64,000 nt of DNA from Callipepla californica brunnescens (GCA_023055505.1 JALIRH010000002.1:25736437-25800436), one strand, 5' to 3'; shown: positions 1 to 14,544, counted from the first letter of the stretch. The notes: generated by a model from the letters alone, not told the origin. Numbers and translations are program-made.

Positions 1-2129
1 GCTGAAATTGCAGTTACAGGCAAGACAATCACCTTGCCTTCACCACTACAAAAGTTTGGTGTAAACTAGAAAGTGCTGCCAAGCTAGAAACTTATAAAGG
101 AACTCTTAAAAAGCATAAACATAAAACCATTTGCAGCAAGCCTCCAGGTCTTACTTAGATGTGCGCTCAGCTTTGAAGAATCTACACAGTCCTTGGACAA
201 ACTGCAGTAGTAATTGAAACTAACAGATCCTTGCTAAAATTGTGATTCAAATTGTCCTAGGTTATCTTAAACTTTTCAGATGATCTCCCACTGCACAACA
301 CCACAGGAGTGAATTGGTTTAAAGCACATGACATCCTCCAAGAAGTACAAAGTTACTGCCAGAGCCTTGTTTCTGACCCAGAAACTAAGAGACCGACTGC
401 GTTAGAGAACAGAAGATAGCAGGAATTCATTATTAAAGGGTGCATCTCACAAATGGATTTAGCATTGATTCCAGTTTTTAAATGCAGTTTTCCCCTAAAC
501 AGATTGCATTCAAAGCTTTGTGAGAATTGTGTTTTTGTCTTCTCATAGATTTGGAGATCAAATACCTCAATGTACCAGCAAAAGGGCTTTTTCTTCTAAA
601 TCTTTGGGCTACAAATTCACTCTGGGGAATTGGAAAGTCAAGCTGAGCTGTTTCCATCTTAAACTTTAGTATCAGAAATAAAAGACTTCACCAGCTAAAT
701 TTAACACTCATTTGTACTTCTGCAAATTTCCCGCTTTCAAACAAGCTTTTAGTTTTGAATGCTACTTCAAGGTTAACTGTTTTAAATGGTTTTCAGTGCA
801 AATACTTAAAGTTGTTGGAGCTGAGACTGGAGACACAGAGGTATATCTGAGCACCACTATCTGGGCCCAAAACTGAACACAGTACTTGAGGTGCAGCCTC
901 AAGGAATCAAGGAGCAGGTCAGAGAATAGTGTATTCCCAGAGCCAAAGCCGGTATGGTAATACTGCCTAGATCACTTATACAACAATGATTAACTGTAAT
1001 ACCCGTCTTTCTGGTTTGCATACAACTATATTACACAACTGCAGGGGGACTGAACCTATGCAAGAGCAGGCATGCCAATAGTTCACTCTCCTGTTTGGTA
1101 CTGCCAATGCTCTGCCAATGCTAAAGATGTGCCAAGTTATTATTCTCCTCCATTCTTCAGGGTGTGCAGAAAGCTGATTCAGCATTGGCTTGGGTTCAGA
1201 GAATTTGAACAAGTCAGTTTGGGATCAAATCCAAGCTAAGACCTGAACTGGAAAAACAGCCTAACCACTGCATACAGCTACAGAACAAAGTCATGCACAT
1301 AGCTACATAAAATTTGAGGCTTGAAAAGGAAACTACTGACACAGTTGCGTATTAGGGTTATTTCATCAAAACTGATTTCACCTTTAAGTCCACTGAGCCC
1401 TTCATAAACTCATTAATTTAAGATCAGCTCGAAAATACAGCAACGGAAATTTCAGAAATCCTGGAAATGTCCGCAATCTAGCATTTTCTACTTGTTTTTG
1501 AAAATACTTCCTAGTGAAGCAGACAATGTCTTGTTTGGAAGCCCCAGAGAAATCTAGGTGATCTCTCTGCTTATTTGGATGCATAAAGCTCCACAGTTAC
1601 ACTGGTACATTTCTGAAATAGCTGATGGCAAGCCATGCTTATTTATTTGTTCAGCTCTACAGGTTAGAATTGCCTCAGCTAACTTACTTGGAACTAATGC
1701 CATTATAAATGTTTGTAAATGTCAGAGATTATCCTCTTGGTTGGTTTTATATTACTTACTCTTCAGTGCTTTAAAATGATACAGTTCTGTCCTATTTAGA
1801 ACTAGACTTTTTCCCAGTACATTCAGCTGCACCAAATTCAAGAGTTTCCTATTGTTTCCAAGTTTTTGGAATGATAGAAAAAAAAACCACAACCCTATTC
1901 TCAGAAAGGAAGCTTCACTATACTTACATTGCATTCAATTAAGAAGGAAAAAAGAATAAAAAAAAAATATTTTAGATTCCAGCCCTTTGGAATATTAAAG
2001 TTCTTATCTCTCTATCAGAGAATAACCATAACTAAAAATATAATTTACAGTATGCTTGAGCAGTTTCATCTTTCTTCAAGTTATCAAAAAAGAAGATGGA
2101 GATAATAGCAGCACATCTCTGGAGTGAAG
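1..2129. other. Intergenic DNA, no gene seen
   Basis: AT-rich sequence with stop codons scattered in all frames and no coding exon I can recognise. About 862-905 resembles a short, old antisense CR1 piece: it reads like the 'cccagaactggacacagtac' stretch seen in better copies in this window, with several changes. Nothing else stands out. Confidence 0.6.
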
Positions 2130-3480
2130 TCACAGAACCACAGAACTGTAGGGGCTGGAAGGGACCTCTAGAGATCATCGAGTCCAACACTGCCAAAGCT
2201 GCTTCCTAGCCCAAGTTGCACAGGTAGGCGTCCAGGTGGGTCTTGAATATCTTCATGGAAGGGGACTCCACCACTTCTTTGCGCAGCCTGTGCCAGTGCT
2301 CCCCCTCACTGTGAAGATGTTCCCATGCACATTTGTGTGGAACTTCCTATACTTCAGCTTGTGGCCATTTCCCCTCATCCTTTTGCTACACACCGCTGAG
2401 AGAAGTCTAGCTTCATCCCTTTGCCTCCTGCTCCTTAGATATTTATAGAAATTGATCAGAACAGACCCAGGTCTCTCAGCCTTTCCTCATAAGAGAGGTG
2501 TTCCATGCCCTTTATCATCTTTGTGGATGGACTCTTTTTGAGGAGATCCCTGTATTTTTAGTACGGAGGAGCCCAGAACTGGACACAATATTTCAGGGGA
2601 GGCCTCACCAGGGAAGAATAGAGGGGAGGATCACCTGGCCATGCAATTGTAATGCACCCTAGGATGCCATTGGCCTTCTTGGCCACCAGGGCACACTGCT
2701 GGCTCATGGCCAACCTGTCATCCAGCAGGACACCCAGGTCAATCTCCTCAGAGGTCTCTCCAGCAGGTCATCCCCCAACCTGTACTGATGCTTGCGGTTA
2801 TTCCTCCCTACGTGCAAGACTCTACACTTGCTCTTGTTAAATCTCATCTGGTTCCTCTCAGCCCAGCTCTCCAGCCTGTCCAGGTCTCGCTGAATGGCAG
2901 CACAGCCTTCCAGTGTATTAGCCAATCCTCCCAGTTTTGTACCATCAGCAAACTTGCTGAGGGTGTACTCTATCTTCTCATCAAGATCATTGATGAAGAT
3001 GTTGCGCAGGACCGGACCCAACCCCTGAAGAATACTGCTACGCACAGGCCTCCAAATGGACTCAGCACCACCAGTCACAACCCTCTGAGCTCTGCCAGTC
3101 AGCCAGTTCTCAACCCACCTCATATATTCCACTCTTCCTCAACTTTGTTATAAGGATGCTGTGGGAGACAGTGTCAAATGTCTTGCAGAAATCAAAGTAG
3201 ACTACATCCACTGCTATCCACCTAGGCAGTAATGACATCATAGAAGGCTATCAGGTTGGTCAAGCACAACCTCCCCATGGTGAACCCATGCTCTTCCAAC
3301 TGCCTAAAGACAGCACCCAGAACAAACTGTTCCATCACCTTTCCAGGGACAGAGATGAGGCTGACTGGCCTCTAGTTCCCCAGATCCTCCTCCTTGCTCT
3401 TTTTTAAGACTGGAGTGACATTGGCTATCCTCCAGCCTTCAGTCATCTCTCAAGACCTCTCAAAGATGATAGAGAGTCAG
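2130..3480 (-). mobile_element. CR1 LINE, 5'-truncated, about 1.35 kb
   Basis: The left edge reads as the reverse complement of a CR1 3' end ('ctgtaggggctggaagggac'), so the element lies on the minus strand with its 3' end at 2130. Towards higher coordinates it passes through the 3' untranslated part and the C-terminal half of the reverse-transcriptase ORF. The minus-strand frame at 2704-3132 still encodes 142 residues with CR1 reverse-transcriptase hallmarks such as [20 protein letters not shown] and [20 protein letters not shown]. The 5' part is missing and the frame is broken beyond this piece, so the copy is dead. The right edge is approximate. It is the longest CR1 copy in the window. 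Confidence 0.92.
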
Positions 3481-5659
3481 AGTGTTTGTTTTATAAATAA
3501 AACATTTCTCTTATCATTTCCACTCTTAAATCTTTTCTACAAACCTCATTAGAAAGCTTATGAGACTTAATACAGGAGTTACACAAAAAGTAGTCCAGGA
3601 ATAACACAGTAGGTTTTTTTTTTGTAAGCAACATCTACTGTCCCATAGTGGAGTTAAATTGCATATTGCAATTCTTTTTTTTTTCTTCTGAATTTTAAGT
3701 ACACATATTATGCTTTGCTTGAAATCTAAGCAAAGATAAGAGATAAGAAGAAACAGCAGTCAGAACTGCCAAGAGACACAAAACCAAATCTAACTTTAAG
3801 TTCATTAAATTTAGACCAGCTCTAAAATACAGCTATTCTTTACTTACAATTAGCATGAGCCTTACTGTTTAATGAATGTGGTTATATTCAAGACATAATA
3901 ATAGGAATCCATATGTTCAAAGTTAGTTCTTCTGTTTCTCCTTCATTTTATATCCTTTTATATCCTGCCAAAAAATTTGCTTCTCACCCTAATAATGAAG
4001 GATGCATATCACTGTAAATACTCTGTAGCACACCACAGCACAATTCTATTTTGATCCCAAAATAACGCAAGCAATAAACCAAATGGCAGCACATTTATTT
4101 TCTCTAGATACCTTAAAGAAAATCAGTTTATAACAAACAGAAAGAAGAGTTGGAACAAAGGAGCAAAGAAATGACTTTGAAAGGGCACGTACAGAAAAAC
4201 ACATTTTTAATGACCAAAAATTTGCATTTATGCTTGGATTTGTTAGCTAAGGATTAATGTTTGTGATATTAGATACTAGTTAATATTCTGGAAATAGGAG
4301 AATCACTGTTTGGGGTGGGAGAATGATATAACTCAAGTAAATAGGGTGAACTCACCTTAAATTTAAATTTATTCACCAAGAGTACTGAATGCTCCTATAT
4401 TTGATTAAAGCATCCTACTAAACCAATCTCACTTCAACATATGTTTCTTTTTAACTAGACACAATTTATGAAAATCTTGAAACTGATGTACTCTGTTACA
4501 TTTAGTAAGCCACTACATCATCCAAAGAAATTCCACATTTACAATATTTTCTTGTATTTGTGAGAGACCTGTTATAGGGAACCTGCTTTATCAGGGGTTT
4601 GGACTTGATGATGTCTTGAAGACTCTTCCAACCCCTGCAATTCTGTGACTCTGGGAAATATTTAAGAGGGAGATAATTGCTGCTTCCTGAAAAAGTAGTC
4701 AGGGATCTCATATTTTTCCTATGCAAATCAGTGTCATAATTCAGGTTAACCTGATTAGTATTGCTTCCTTCCTTGCAGGGAATTGCCTGTTGCTATATCA
4801 CAAAGAAGAGTTATAATTACATTTCAGGTGGAGAAAAGTTATGAATTCTACCATTTACATAATATGTAGGATGTAGAGGTCCCAGGAAAGTTCTCAGTAT
4901 CACTTATTGTCTGTTCAGAACAGTTTTTTTCAGAGAAACAAATGAGAAATGTGCTTTTTCATGAATTTAGGAAGGCATTTTGAATTAGTATGCATGGTAT
5001 GCATTCATGCTGATCCTGCAGTGTCCCTTTCTCATAGGCATATTCCTAAATCACACTTACATTTGGTAAGAGTACATTGAACATTCCAGCAGACTGCTCA
5101 CCCATCTTTGGTAGTTTGCCTAAAACAGTGTGATCTCCATAGCTAATGATGCTTAAGGTTTTTTGTTGCATCTCATCCTTCATCTACATGGAGTCACCTT
5201 TGCCATTTTTGCAGAAAGACTCTTGCAAAAGATTCCTGATAAGGGTGTTCAGGGGACACTGGCAGAGACCCGCAATTTGTCTCAGGCAGGAAGCAAGATT
5301 CCTTCTAATCTGTACTGTAAGTAATAAAATGTGGCCAGGCAAATCATTCTTCTTTGGAAAAGTTCAAATAAACCACAGGGGAGATATGAACTCATTCGGC
5401 ATGTGAAAAAAATCATGTTCTCCTTCATTCATGAGCTGACAATAAAGAACTTATTTTGTGTCTTGCATAGTGATAATTTTTTGGATGTCAGAAGTACTGC
5501 TTTCTGTGACCACTTAAAAAGATTTTCTTGTGAAATCTTCACTACTTCCAAGGAAAATCTATATTACACCATGAAAATTGTTCTTTTAAATTTTATGTGC
5601 AAAGAAACTGTTTCTAACATCTGAGTATCTAGATTATGAGTCCTGACAATTATAAGTAG
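3481..5659. other. Intergenic DNA, no gene seen
   Basis: AT-rich sequence with no recognisable exon. It contains only the short CR1 tail listed separately at 4563-4655. Confidence 0.55.
4563..4655 (+). mobile_element. CR1 3' tail fragment
   Basis: The segment reads in the sense orientation of a CR1 3' terminus: a 'ggggtttggacttgatgatg' stretch followed by 'cttccaacccctgcaattct' and 'gtgac'. It is about 90 bp, i.e. an extremely 5'-truncated insertion. Confidence 0.75.
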
Positions 5660-6217
5660 AGCACACAGGTAAGTGTCCAAACATCTCCGTAGAAGACTTC
5701 ACAACCTCTTGGGCAGCTTATTCCAGTGTTCCACCACTCTTATCATAAAGTGCTTCTGCATGTTAGTACGGAACTACCTATGTTCAAGTTTTAGAATGTT
5801 ATTCCTTGTCCTTTTGCTACACACCACCAAGAAGAGCCTGGCCCCACCCATTTGCCTCCCACCTCCCTATAGATAAACATTTATCAGATCCCCTCTGTGT
5901 CTTCTCCTCCCCAGGCTGAACACACCCAGGTCTGAACAGACTCAGCCTTTCCTCATACAGGAGATGCTCCAGGACCTTAATCATCTCTGTGGCCCTCCGT
6001 GACTCCTAGGAGATCCCTGTCTCTTTTGAACAGAGCCCAAAACTGGACACAGAAGCCTAAATGTGAACTGACAGGGCAGAGCAGAGGGGGAGGATCACCT
6101 CCCTCCACCTGCTGGCCACTCTGTTCTTAATGCACCCCAGGATACCATCCGCCTTCTTGGCCACAAGGGCACACTACTGGCTCATGGCCGACCTGTTGTC
6201 CACCAGGACCCCCAGGC
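5660..6217 (-). mobile_element. CR1 LINE fragment
   Basis: Antisense CR1 sequence. It follows the same order as the copy at 2130 (lysine-rich hinge region, then 'aactggacacag', then 'ctggccactctgttcttaat', then 'ggctcatggccgacctgttg'), with many substitutions. The extreme 3' terminus is not visible at the left edge, and the right edge stops just after the 'catggcc' block. Edges are approximate. Confidence 0.85.
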
Positions 6218-9200
6218 CCTACAATTTCCCACACTGGCACTGATCTGTTACTCTGCTTCCAAACTGTACTTCTGAAGAGACGGTCTGATATTCACATCCC
6301 TGTTCTAAATTGAGCAGCTGCTACTCACAACGAATACTGAAGCACCCCCTATGCCCAACTCTTCAAATGCCTTTAGTAATTACCATGGTTTAATATTTAG
6401 ATTTATGCAGTCCAGGAAAATCACTTCTCAAAACTTCATTCTTCAGCTCTCAGAGGTGTTATGAGCAATGTGGATCTAAGTGTTTCAAAACAAATATATT
6501 TCAAAACAGTATTTTCGTTTACAGAGAACATCCTTGAAAACATAACAGAACGAATTTTGAACAACTTTCTGAGTGCTTCGCGCTGATAAAGGTATAGCAC
6601 AATCAGTTCACATTACTTAAGGCATTCAGGTATGCCAACATCCCATTAGAGTTACTCCTGAGCTTAGCAGCTAACTTTGCCAACACAGCTCTATATTACG
6701 GAAGAAGAACACTGACAACTACTGACATATAATCACTGTTTGTGTTCTTCAGTGCAGGTTATCCTGCTGACCTGTTCTTTCTTTCTCAGTGTCAAACAGT
6801 TTTTTTACAACAGCTCTTCTCCAGTAACAGCAGTTAATATCCTATTTCCCATTGGGCTTCAGTGCCAGCAGCCCAATTTTGCTGCCCTTTCAACATAAAT
6901 GGTATTTTGCAGCAAACACAGATCCAGTCAGTCTGGTAATACTGCTTGTACAGTAAGGTATAATGTGAAATTGATTCAGGATGACAGAACTGAGGCCCTT
7001 CTGTTTAAAAATGCCTTAATTCTCAGTACACACCAGTACTGCCTGTTTAAGCTGCTCTGGTGGCACAAAAGGACCCCGAGCAAAGTAAAAATATGAATGT
7101 TAGATAAAAATCAGGCCCATCCCACACACATTTCCATGTATGCATGCTGCAAAGAGATGAGTGGTCTGAAAGGCCAGGAGGTGTGCAACACTCATAGTGT
7201 GAATGAGGGAGAGGAAGGCAACATGCCAGCATACAGAAGACAAACATGAGGGACTGACTGGATGTGAGTGAACAAATAAAGCCAATACGTCTGCTTATTC
7301 ATCAGAGGTCCAACCACAGATTGTTACAGAGAAAAGTAAGACAAATACCATCCCACAGCAGCAGTTGTAACTGCATCCCTCAGACCACCAGTTCCCCTGA
7401 GGCCACAGATACTTTCATCATGTTTGGTATTGGTCTGTCATAACTGTTGAGACATGACTGTGGTCCAAAGAACTATGGCTCAAAACTCAGTAAGAGAGGG
7501 GTGTCATTAAAGAAATAAAAAAAAAGAAGCATCACCTGGTAAGATTGGCTCTGAGGTAAACTGAAGTAATTTTCTACCAATTACATGCAATATTATTTCA
7601 CTTTGATGAAGGGAAAAGAATTAAATTATGTACATGAACCAAATACAAGGCAGAAATGTAAAAGTAGCTTCAGGTAAGCTTTTCTCCTAAAAAGACCTAC
7701 TTCACCTCACCTGACTTTTCAGCACACTCTGAGGTGAGGGAAACCATGGATGAATGCGAGTTTTGCTTCTACCCTGATACTGAGAACATGATTTGTCATT
7801 CTTTAATAGAAATCATTGAATAGACTTAAACATGATGAAGTAAGTTAAACAGGTAAAGAAGAGACTTCTATAGAGCAAATGTGCCTCTATTTATTTAACA
7901 AGTCCCCTTCCCTTTTTGGGATGTTAACATATCAAAAGAGAAGGTTAACTTTGCTTTGCTTTAGTTTTAATGGTTTTTTAAAGGAACAAAAAAGAAAGTA
8001 GGCAAGAATAAAATATAAATTATTTAAATATCTTGGGAAATGGCCAAATCTTCAGATGACACTTAATTGGAAGCATAGCAAATGATGATGAAGAATGCAA
8101 TCAAGTATAGAGGAGATTTACACTAAATCCCAAGGCATGCAGTGTGTGCAGTTAAATGGGGATAAATTTAGAATAAGACTGATGGGGAAAGAAAAAAAAA
8201 CAAACATCAAAACATTTTCTGTTGGGCAGACGAAGTAACAATTAAGCTAAGAAAATATGGGGGAAGAGATTAAGGACTACCTGAGAGTAAATGTAAATTG
8301 CTAGCAGCTAATATGATCACATGTATTTTTGTTGTGAAAAGGAAAAATTAGCTTGTAAATGTGACTAGTTAAGATTCAAATTCTGCTCGTCTATGTAGTT
8401 CATAATGGGAGACACAGTTTCTGGTCTCTAGGGAAAAAATCCTTTTGAAAAACACTGGACATATGGCAGATGAGATAGAAATCTAGAAGGTGTTACAGTG
8501 GAATAGCTAAAAACAGAATCTCAATGTCTTGGAAATAAGCCCATTATTTCCCATGTGATTAGAACCAATTACCGCTAAGTTTTCATTAGAAATACTTAAA
8601 CAAAAAAAAATAAATAAATGAAGGGTAATTTATTACACAACGTCTTCTTTTCACGATACCTTTCCAGAACAGATGGCTGTTTTAAATTTACTGACTTTTA
8701 TTTTAGAAGTTCTATTGAAAATATATGAGCTAGCTTGTTGCACCTTTCAGCACTAACTCAGCTAATGGAAAGACAGCAATTTTGTCAAGAAGGAGAAGTG
8801 CTTGAATTATTATTGTTCTGCTCTCAACATAGTTGATACTTCATCTAAGGAAATCCCACAGGATTCATCAGCAATTCATGCAGCTTGCTCTACTCAGTGC
8901 CTGCCAGTAAATTATCTGTCAGGGACCCAAACTGATATTTCACTAGTCATATTTCCAACTCTTAAAAGTTACGCTTGGAAATTAATTAAACCTTTCTTTC
9001 CTTTATGGTGATTCTCAAATTCAGACGTGAGATGTAAAGGAAAGCAAAACCACATTTATGAAAAACTGAGTGGAAACGACAGGACTTTTAGACTACCCAA
9101 AAAGCTGGGAAGCTTCATCATTTTCTTCAACTATGCTGACTAAAATCATACCACAGCAATAGAGATTTAGCTCAAAAAAAGCTACCCTTCCAATTTAGCA

Positions 9201-10028
9201 CAGTTTTGTGAGAGTATTATCCTTTCACTGTTGGAAGCAAAGGAACATCATACACTGTGCTAGTCCTTGAAAAGGTTGCTGAGATATCCATAGAGATTCA
9301 CACAATGCAACTAATGCTGTAAATTATGAAACAGTACCACATGAAGAGGTACTTCTGGAGGCCAAGAGTTAGTTCTTCAGTGCATTTATCCAACCAATTG
9401 CAATTCAAGGCAACAGATGCAGTACAATATGTATAATCAAAGAAAACTCACTTGCCACTTGTCCGGATATTTCTGATGAATAATACGCTGGATTGATTTG
9501 TTGTTTGGTTTGTGCTTTTTTTTTTTTCAAAAGGAAAACTGCTGATCTGTTGGTCTTTGATAACTTATGCTCTTCTGTAGATGACTGACAGTAGACGAGC
9601 TATATAATATTATCTTCAATAAAGAAATTGTTCAGTTTTATACATACACCTGCTAGGGTTAGTGGCAAAGATGAACCTTTACCCAGAAATCAATCATGTT
9701 ATGGTTAGTTACCCTTTCCCTCATTAACAGAACTGGCTGTAGAGCAAACATCTGGTCCAGACACATGGATCTTTAATAATACATGGCAATAATTTGTTTT
9801 CCAATTTTCCATAACATCAAAATATATCACCAAGAACACAGCTTATAGTAACCTTTCTGCTCTGTGTTTTCCCTCTGAAAGAAGGAAATAATTTATATAT
9901 ATATTTAACAACACAAGCAGTGAGAGTAAGGCAAGGCTCCAAAGTACAGCTGCAAAGCACATGGCCAACGTATAACTATTTGCTGGTAGAAATCTGATAG
10001 TCACAAATTGAAGTTAAGTCTGTATCAT
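6218..10028. other. Intergenic DNA, no gene seen
   Basis: No supportable exon on either strand; open frames are short and without codon structure or recognisable similarity. Possible ancient LINE-derived sequence near 8050-8290 is listed separately. Confidence 0.55.
8050..8290 (+). repeat. Possible ancient CR1/L3-like LINE remnant
   Basis: The stretch starting 'cttcagatgacacttaattg' followed by 'gaagcatagcaaat' resembles the reverse-transcriptase region of ancient CR1-type LINEs around the F-A-D-D-T-K motif. It is heavily decayed and no frame survives. This is pattern memory only; a RepeatMasker run would decide. Confidence 0.35.
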
Positions 10029-10096
10029 CACTGATGGTTGGACTAGATGATCTTAGTGGCTTCTTCCAATCTTAATGATTCTGTGATTCTATGATC
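10029..10096 (+). mobile_element. CR1 3' tail fragment
   Basis: 'ggttggactagatgatctta' followed by 'cttccaatcttaatgattct' and 'gtgattctatg' is the CR1 3' untranslated end with its terminal 8-bp repeats in sense orientation. It is only about 70 bp long. Confidence 0.85.
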
Positions 10097-13000
10097 TGCT
10101 GCAAGAGATCCTGGTGCAAGTCCAGGACTTTGTGTACAAACAGCACATAATTCCTTCTGTGCTTCAGTAACATTTTTTGAGGGAGGTAGAAAGTACTGTT
10201 AACCCATATTATATACTTAGAAACTGAAATAGAGGTAAGTAATTAATTTGGGGATCCAGAAGGAAGAGCTATGAAAGACAAGATGAACCTGTGGAAAATT
10301 TGTGTGCTGAATAACAGAAAACACTTCTTCCTATAGTCCATCAAAGTAAGTTCCATCACTAATGTTCTCTGTGTGAATATTTAACATGCACTAAAATGTT
10401 ACATTATCCTACTTTGTTTTTGTTTTTGTTTTTTTTTCTAATAGGAATAGTTTCTAGGAATATATAATCTTTTTTCTTCTCATCTACTCTGCTCTTAATC
10501 TTGTAAAAGTTTAACCTATATGTAATTTTACTTAGATTTTACAGGGACCTCCCCTCTGAACATAGGAATAAAACTGAGATCCAGTAGGGGATAAACAAGA
10601 ATTCAACATTTCTGAAAGGTACTTCATGGACAATCTGTGCCAACTGATCCAAAAATTCTCCCAAATGGATATCTCAGAGAAATATATATCATTTGAAATC
10701 GCTTTTGTCTCTGTGTATATATGGGGTATGAGAGATCACAGGCAACCGCTTCAAACATAAATTTGGATAGCTAAACATAGGTAAGAAGAAGTCTTATCCA
10801 GAAGTGGGTGTTGAAAGATGCTGCATTGAAGTGAAACTAGACCAGACTGCACAAGAATTTAGTCAGCAAAACAATTTTCCCTACTAGAGCGCATCATTCC
10901 CTTTAACCCTTTCCAAAAAGGATAATCTCTCATATTCCTACAATTTTGTCCCTGCAATGAATCCTCACAGTCTGCTTAATCCCCTGTATCAATTGGGTAT
11001 CAGTCCTAGGAAAAAAAAATTAGTGTAAATATCTAAAAGGAATGAAAATGAAACAATCAATCTATTTTACATAGACTACTAAAGAAGTCTTTTGGCAAAA
11101 GCAAGGACTTATGACAGGTAAGAAAGATTCTTTATGACACTGTAATCATTTTGCCTTCTATTTTTTCAGCTACAAACTTTCTAACACTGTAATCAGGAAA
11201 AGATGTTAAGAAAAGATGGCTTCTAACACTGTAATTTTATTTTGCATTGGTTACTGTTCTTCAAAACCTTCATCTTGTAACCACAATTAATTTGTAATAG
11301 CCATACCCCTAATTATTTTTATTCCAGACAGCAGCTTAAGTGACTTGAACAACTTTGTGGGCAATTTCTTTTGCCCTGTTTCTTCAGACGTGTAGTAATT
11401 TCTTAGGTACCAGCTCTTTACATTACCTATTAGCTCATCATTTTTCCTATCATTTTGATTCAGAGTTCATTTATTTGACGTATAAGAAATTGTTGTGAGA
11501 ACATTGGATATCAAAGGACAAAAATATCTTCTTCATCTAAGGCAGAACACAATCTTACACGTTAGAAAGTAATGGTCAAGTGTTATTTATGCTTTCTCTG
11601 AACTGCATTTCTTACACAGAAGTCAGACTGCTGCCACTCAAAGCGTACAGTGTACAGTTCACTTCACAGCAACAAAACTCCATTTAATATCAGGCAGGAA
11701 GAATTCATACACTGAGCTTTGTAGTGCAAAGGTCTATATTCTATTCTACATTGTACAGAGTAAGAGAAGTCCAGGCTCCTTTGTAACTTAATAATTCAAT
11801 GTTCTTTAGATTAGTTTGTAATATCATCCAGAAAACATTATTTGGATTCTACATGTAACAGTTCTTCTATGTCTCTCTTTCTTGGTCTGGTTCATTTTTG
11901 TTCTTTCCCACATCTCTTTTCTGGTTTTGTATGAAAGAAGTCTGATTTACCCAACCGAGACAGTATATCTTTTCATTGTCAACACATGACCCGAAAGGTG
12001 GTTAATGCAGGTCTGCTGGGTCTTGGGTTATCTGCTAAGATGCATAGTATGCCTGTCATTTCAACTAGTAGAGTTGTAAGCTCAAAATCAGCATCAACAA
12101 TAACAACTTTTGTTGTTCCCTTCTGTGTCTTATTTGTCTTGCTTTGTTCCCAGCAAAACTATATCAGAGCACAACAGCTAGGAAGTACAATAGCTTGAAC
12201 TCACCTCAGATAAAAAGTGGATTTGTTTGGAATCATTTTTTTTTTCTTGTTTTTCCAAAAAGACATTCAATAGTTTTTTTTAAGAATATAATACAGTTTA
12301 ACAGGGAGATGAAGTTTCTTTTAAAATCATTTATACAGAGAGAAAAGCAAGTAGAGAGTGTGGGTGAAATAAAAACTTCACACTTTTCATTCTATTAGGT
12401 AATTTTATAGTCCCCGCTTTTATTTTTAAAATTCTATTTCAAAACTTCACTTAATAACATATGCTTCAAATGTTTAACTATGTTTGTTGTTGTTTTTGTT
12501 TTGTTTTGTTTTAATAAATAACATCTCCAGTATGAATCTGGAGAGCTTCATATCACACCGCCCAATGAAATTTGTCACAGCTGAGGTCTTCTGAGACATT
12601 CCCACCAGAGCTCCTCTCTTGTAAAAGAGTCTTTGTTCCATGTAATCATCCATCACAATAGATACTGTTTGATAGTAAAAAAATTATACGGCAAAGGTCT
12701 AAAACAAGTGGTTGATTTTCATATGATAAACTCTGCTCCCTCTTATCAATATCAGCCTGAATTATTTGTTACCATATCTTCTCTCATACTGTTCTATATA
12801 AAATTACAAATTCATCCTGAAAATAATGATGCTCTTCTGTTCATGTCTGCAACTATTTAGCACACTTCTGGACTCCGCAAGATAGTAATAATAATAATCA
12901 CTAAACAGTAGCCTCCAGCCCTGGAATTGCCTGCAAATGTTAATGTGAAATTAACATGCCCGAGTGCAATGTACTCTTGAATTGCAATTCACAAGGTAGA

Positions 13001-13753
13001 GCTGAAATAGGAAAAGACTAAAAGGTTAAAGAAACCAAAAGCATAACAATACAAGGTCCTTCTGAAGGACAGAGATTTCGTTTTCTTCTTCAAAGCCAAA
13101 TGTAAGAATTATCTAGTGCTTGTTTGTCATTTTCTTTGTTATTTCTGGTTGCTGTTTTGTGGGGTTTTTACCATAAATGAAATGAAATTATTGCATGATA
13201 TTTACCTAAAAGCAACCAGCTACATCATGGTACTTCATAAGAAAAGGACAGAATTATGAGCCTGTAAAGATGCCAGATTCTACCTCTAATATGGGAAGGA
13301 AACGTTGCTAGAATTTTGGCCAGCTGAACGCAAGGCTTAGCACAATGCAGAAGTTCACTTTAGCATGTCAGTACAGCACATAACCATTCTGGCACTTACT
13401 GAAGGACGGCTGTGCTCATTTCCATATCAACATGCCACATGTTTCTCCAAGACAAAGCTGTTTCACACCACTGCTGCTATCTGAACTTTGTAAACAAATG
13501 GAAAGGTTTCTGCATTTTTGTTTAAACAATGAAACTCACATCTTTTGAGCATGGGATACAGTTCATGAACATCAGCCTTTATAGGGCTGTGTCGGTGATT
13601 GTGTGCAGCAGCAGATTGTAACAGAACTGCACTGCACATCACTTCAAACTCAGAACACAAGTAACAGTGATGCATACCACCAGATTTAGAAGGAAATTAT
13701 ATTCACTGCATTTTTCTTAGCTTGCATAGTAAACCTACAGAAAAAAAAATGGG

Positions 13754-13797
13754 AATTTACAGTAAAGTGAAGTGAAATTTACAGTAAAGTGAAAGAA
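13754..13797. repeat. 22-bp tandem duplication
   Basis: Two adjacent 22-bp units (13754-13775 and 13776-13797) share their first 18 bases, 'aatttacagtaaagtgaa', and differ near the end. It looks like a simple local duplication. Confidence 0.85.
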
Positions 13798-13809
13798 ATT
13801 TGTCCAAGA

Positions 13810-13810
<1 letters not shown>

Positions 13811-13844
<34 letters not shown>

Positions 13845-13853
13845 AAAAAAAAA
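13811..13853. repeat. (CA)15 microsatellite followed by A-run
   Basis: Fifteen uninterrupted CA units at 13811-13840 run directly into thirteen A residues. This is a likely length-polymorphic locus. Confidence 0.97.
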
Positions 13854-14544
13854 GCATGAAACAGTGGTTAGGAATTAAGAAGTAAAGCCCCACTTAAATG
13901 TTAACAAGACCCAAGTTTTAACAAGTTTCTTTACCTCACAGAAAAGAAATACTTTTGAGACCTGTTGCAAATCAATGCTAAAATACATGCTATACTACAG
14001 GAAAAAAAAAAAAGCAAGTTGCAGAGCTTTATGAGGGAAAACCAGGGCCTCCTACAAAGGCAGTACCAAAGGATCAAAGCTTTGCCAGACCAGTTTACAG
14101 TTCAGGATATCTGAACTGTATCTGTCCAAAAGGTTATCAATGTAAAAGAACAACCTGCTCCACACACATTTCGTAGTGAACTGAAAAGAAAAGTGGGGGA
14201 ATGCTTCAATGATGTAAAACAAAGGACATTTAACATCACTTCTTCTAGCTAAAAGCAAAGTAATCATTTTTAAACTAGAAGTTTCTAGTGAATATAATGA
14301 AGCCATTATTGCACACAAATATGACTCCTCAGTCAAAATGCCTGACATCTCTGCCATAATAGTTTTATTGAGATTGAAAAGAAACCATGCAGTCTAAAAT
14401 TCAATTAACAACAATTCTTTATTCTATACTCTGTGGGTTTTTCCTACAATTTTCTTTTCACGTTGATTCTGGTGAAGAAAAAAAAAAAAACTTATTCAGA
14501 AAAAAAGCATCAGAAAAAAAAAAAGCTCACACTAGAGTCAGCTA

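Larger units (their letters stand above)
10097..14544. other. Intergenic DNA, no gene seen
   Basis: AT-rich, no supportable exon. It holds low-complexity sequence (T/G-rich homopurine-homopyrimidine runs near 12485-12515, a 22-bp tandem duplication at 13754-13797 and a CA microsatellite, both listed separately). The 15-mer 'ttctaacactgtaat' occurs at about 11178 and again at 11220. Confidence 0.5.

Noticed and set aside
2704..3132. 142-codon frame as a host gene
   Set aside because: It is the CR1 reverse-transcriptase remnant of the LINE at 2130-3480.
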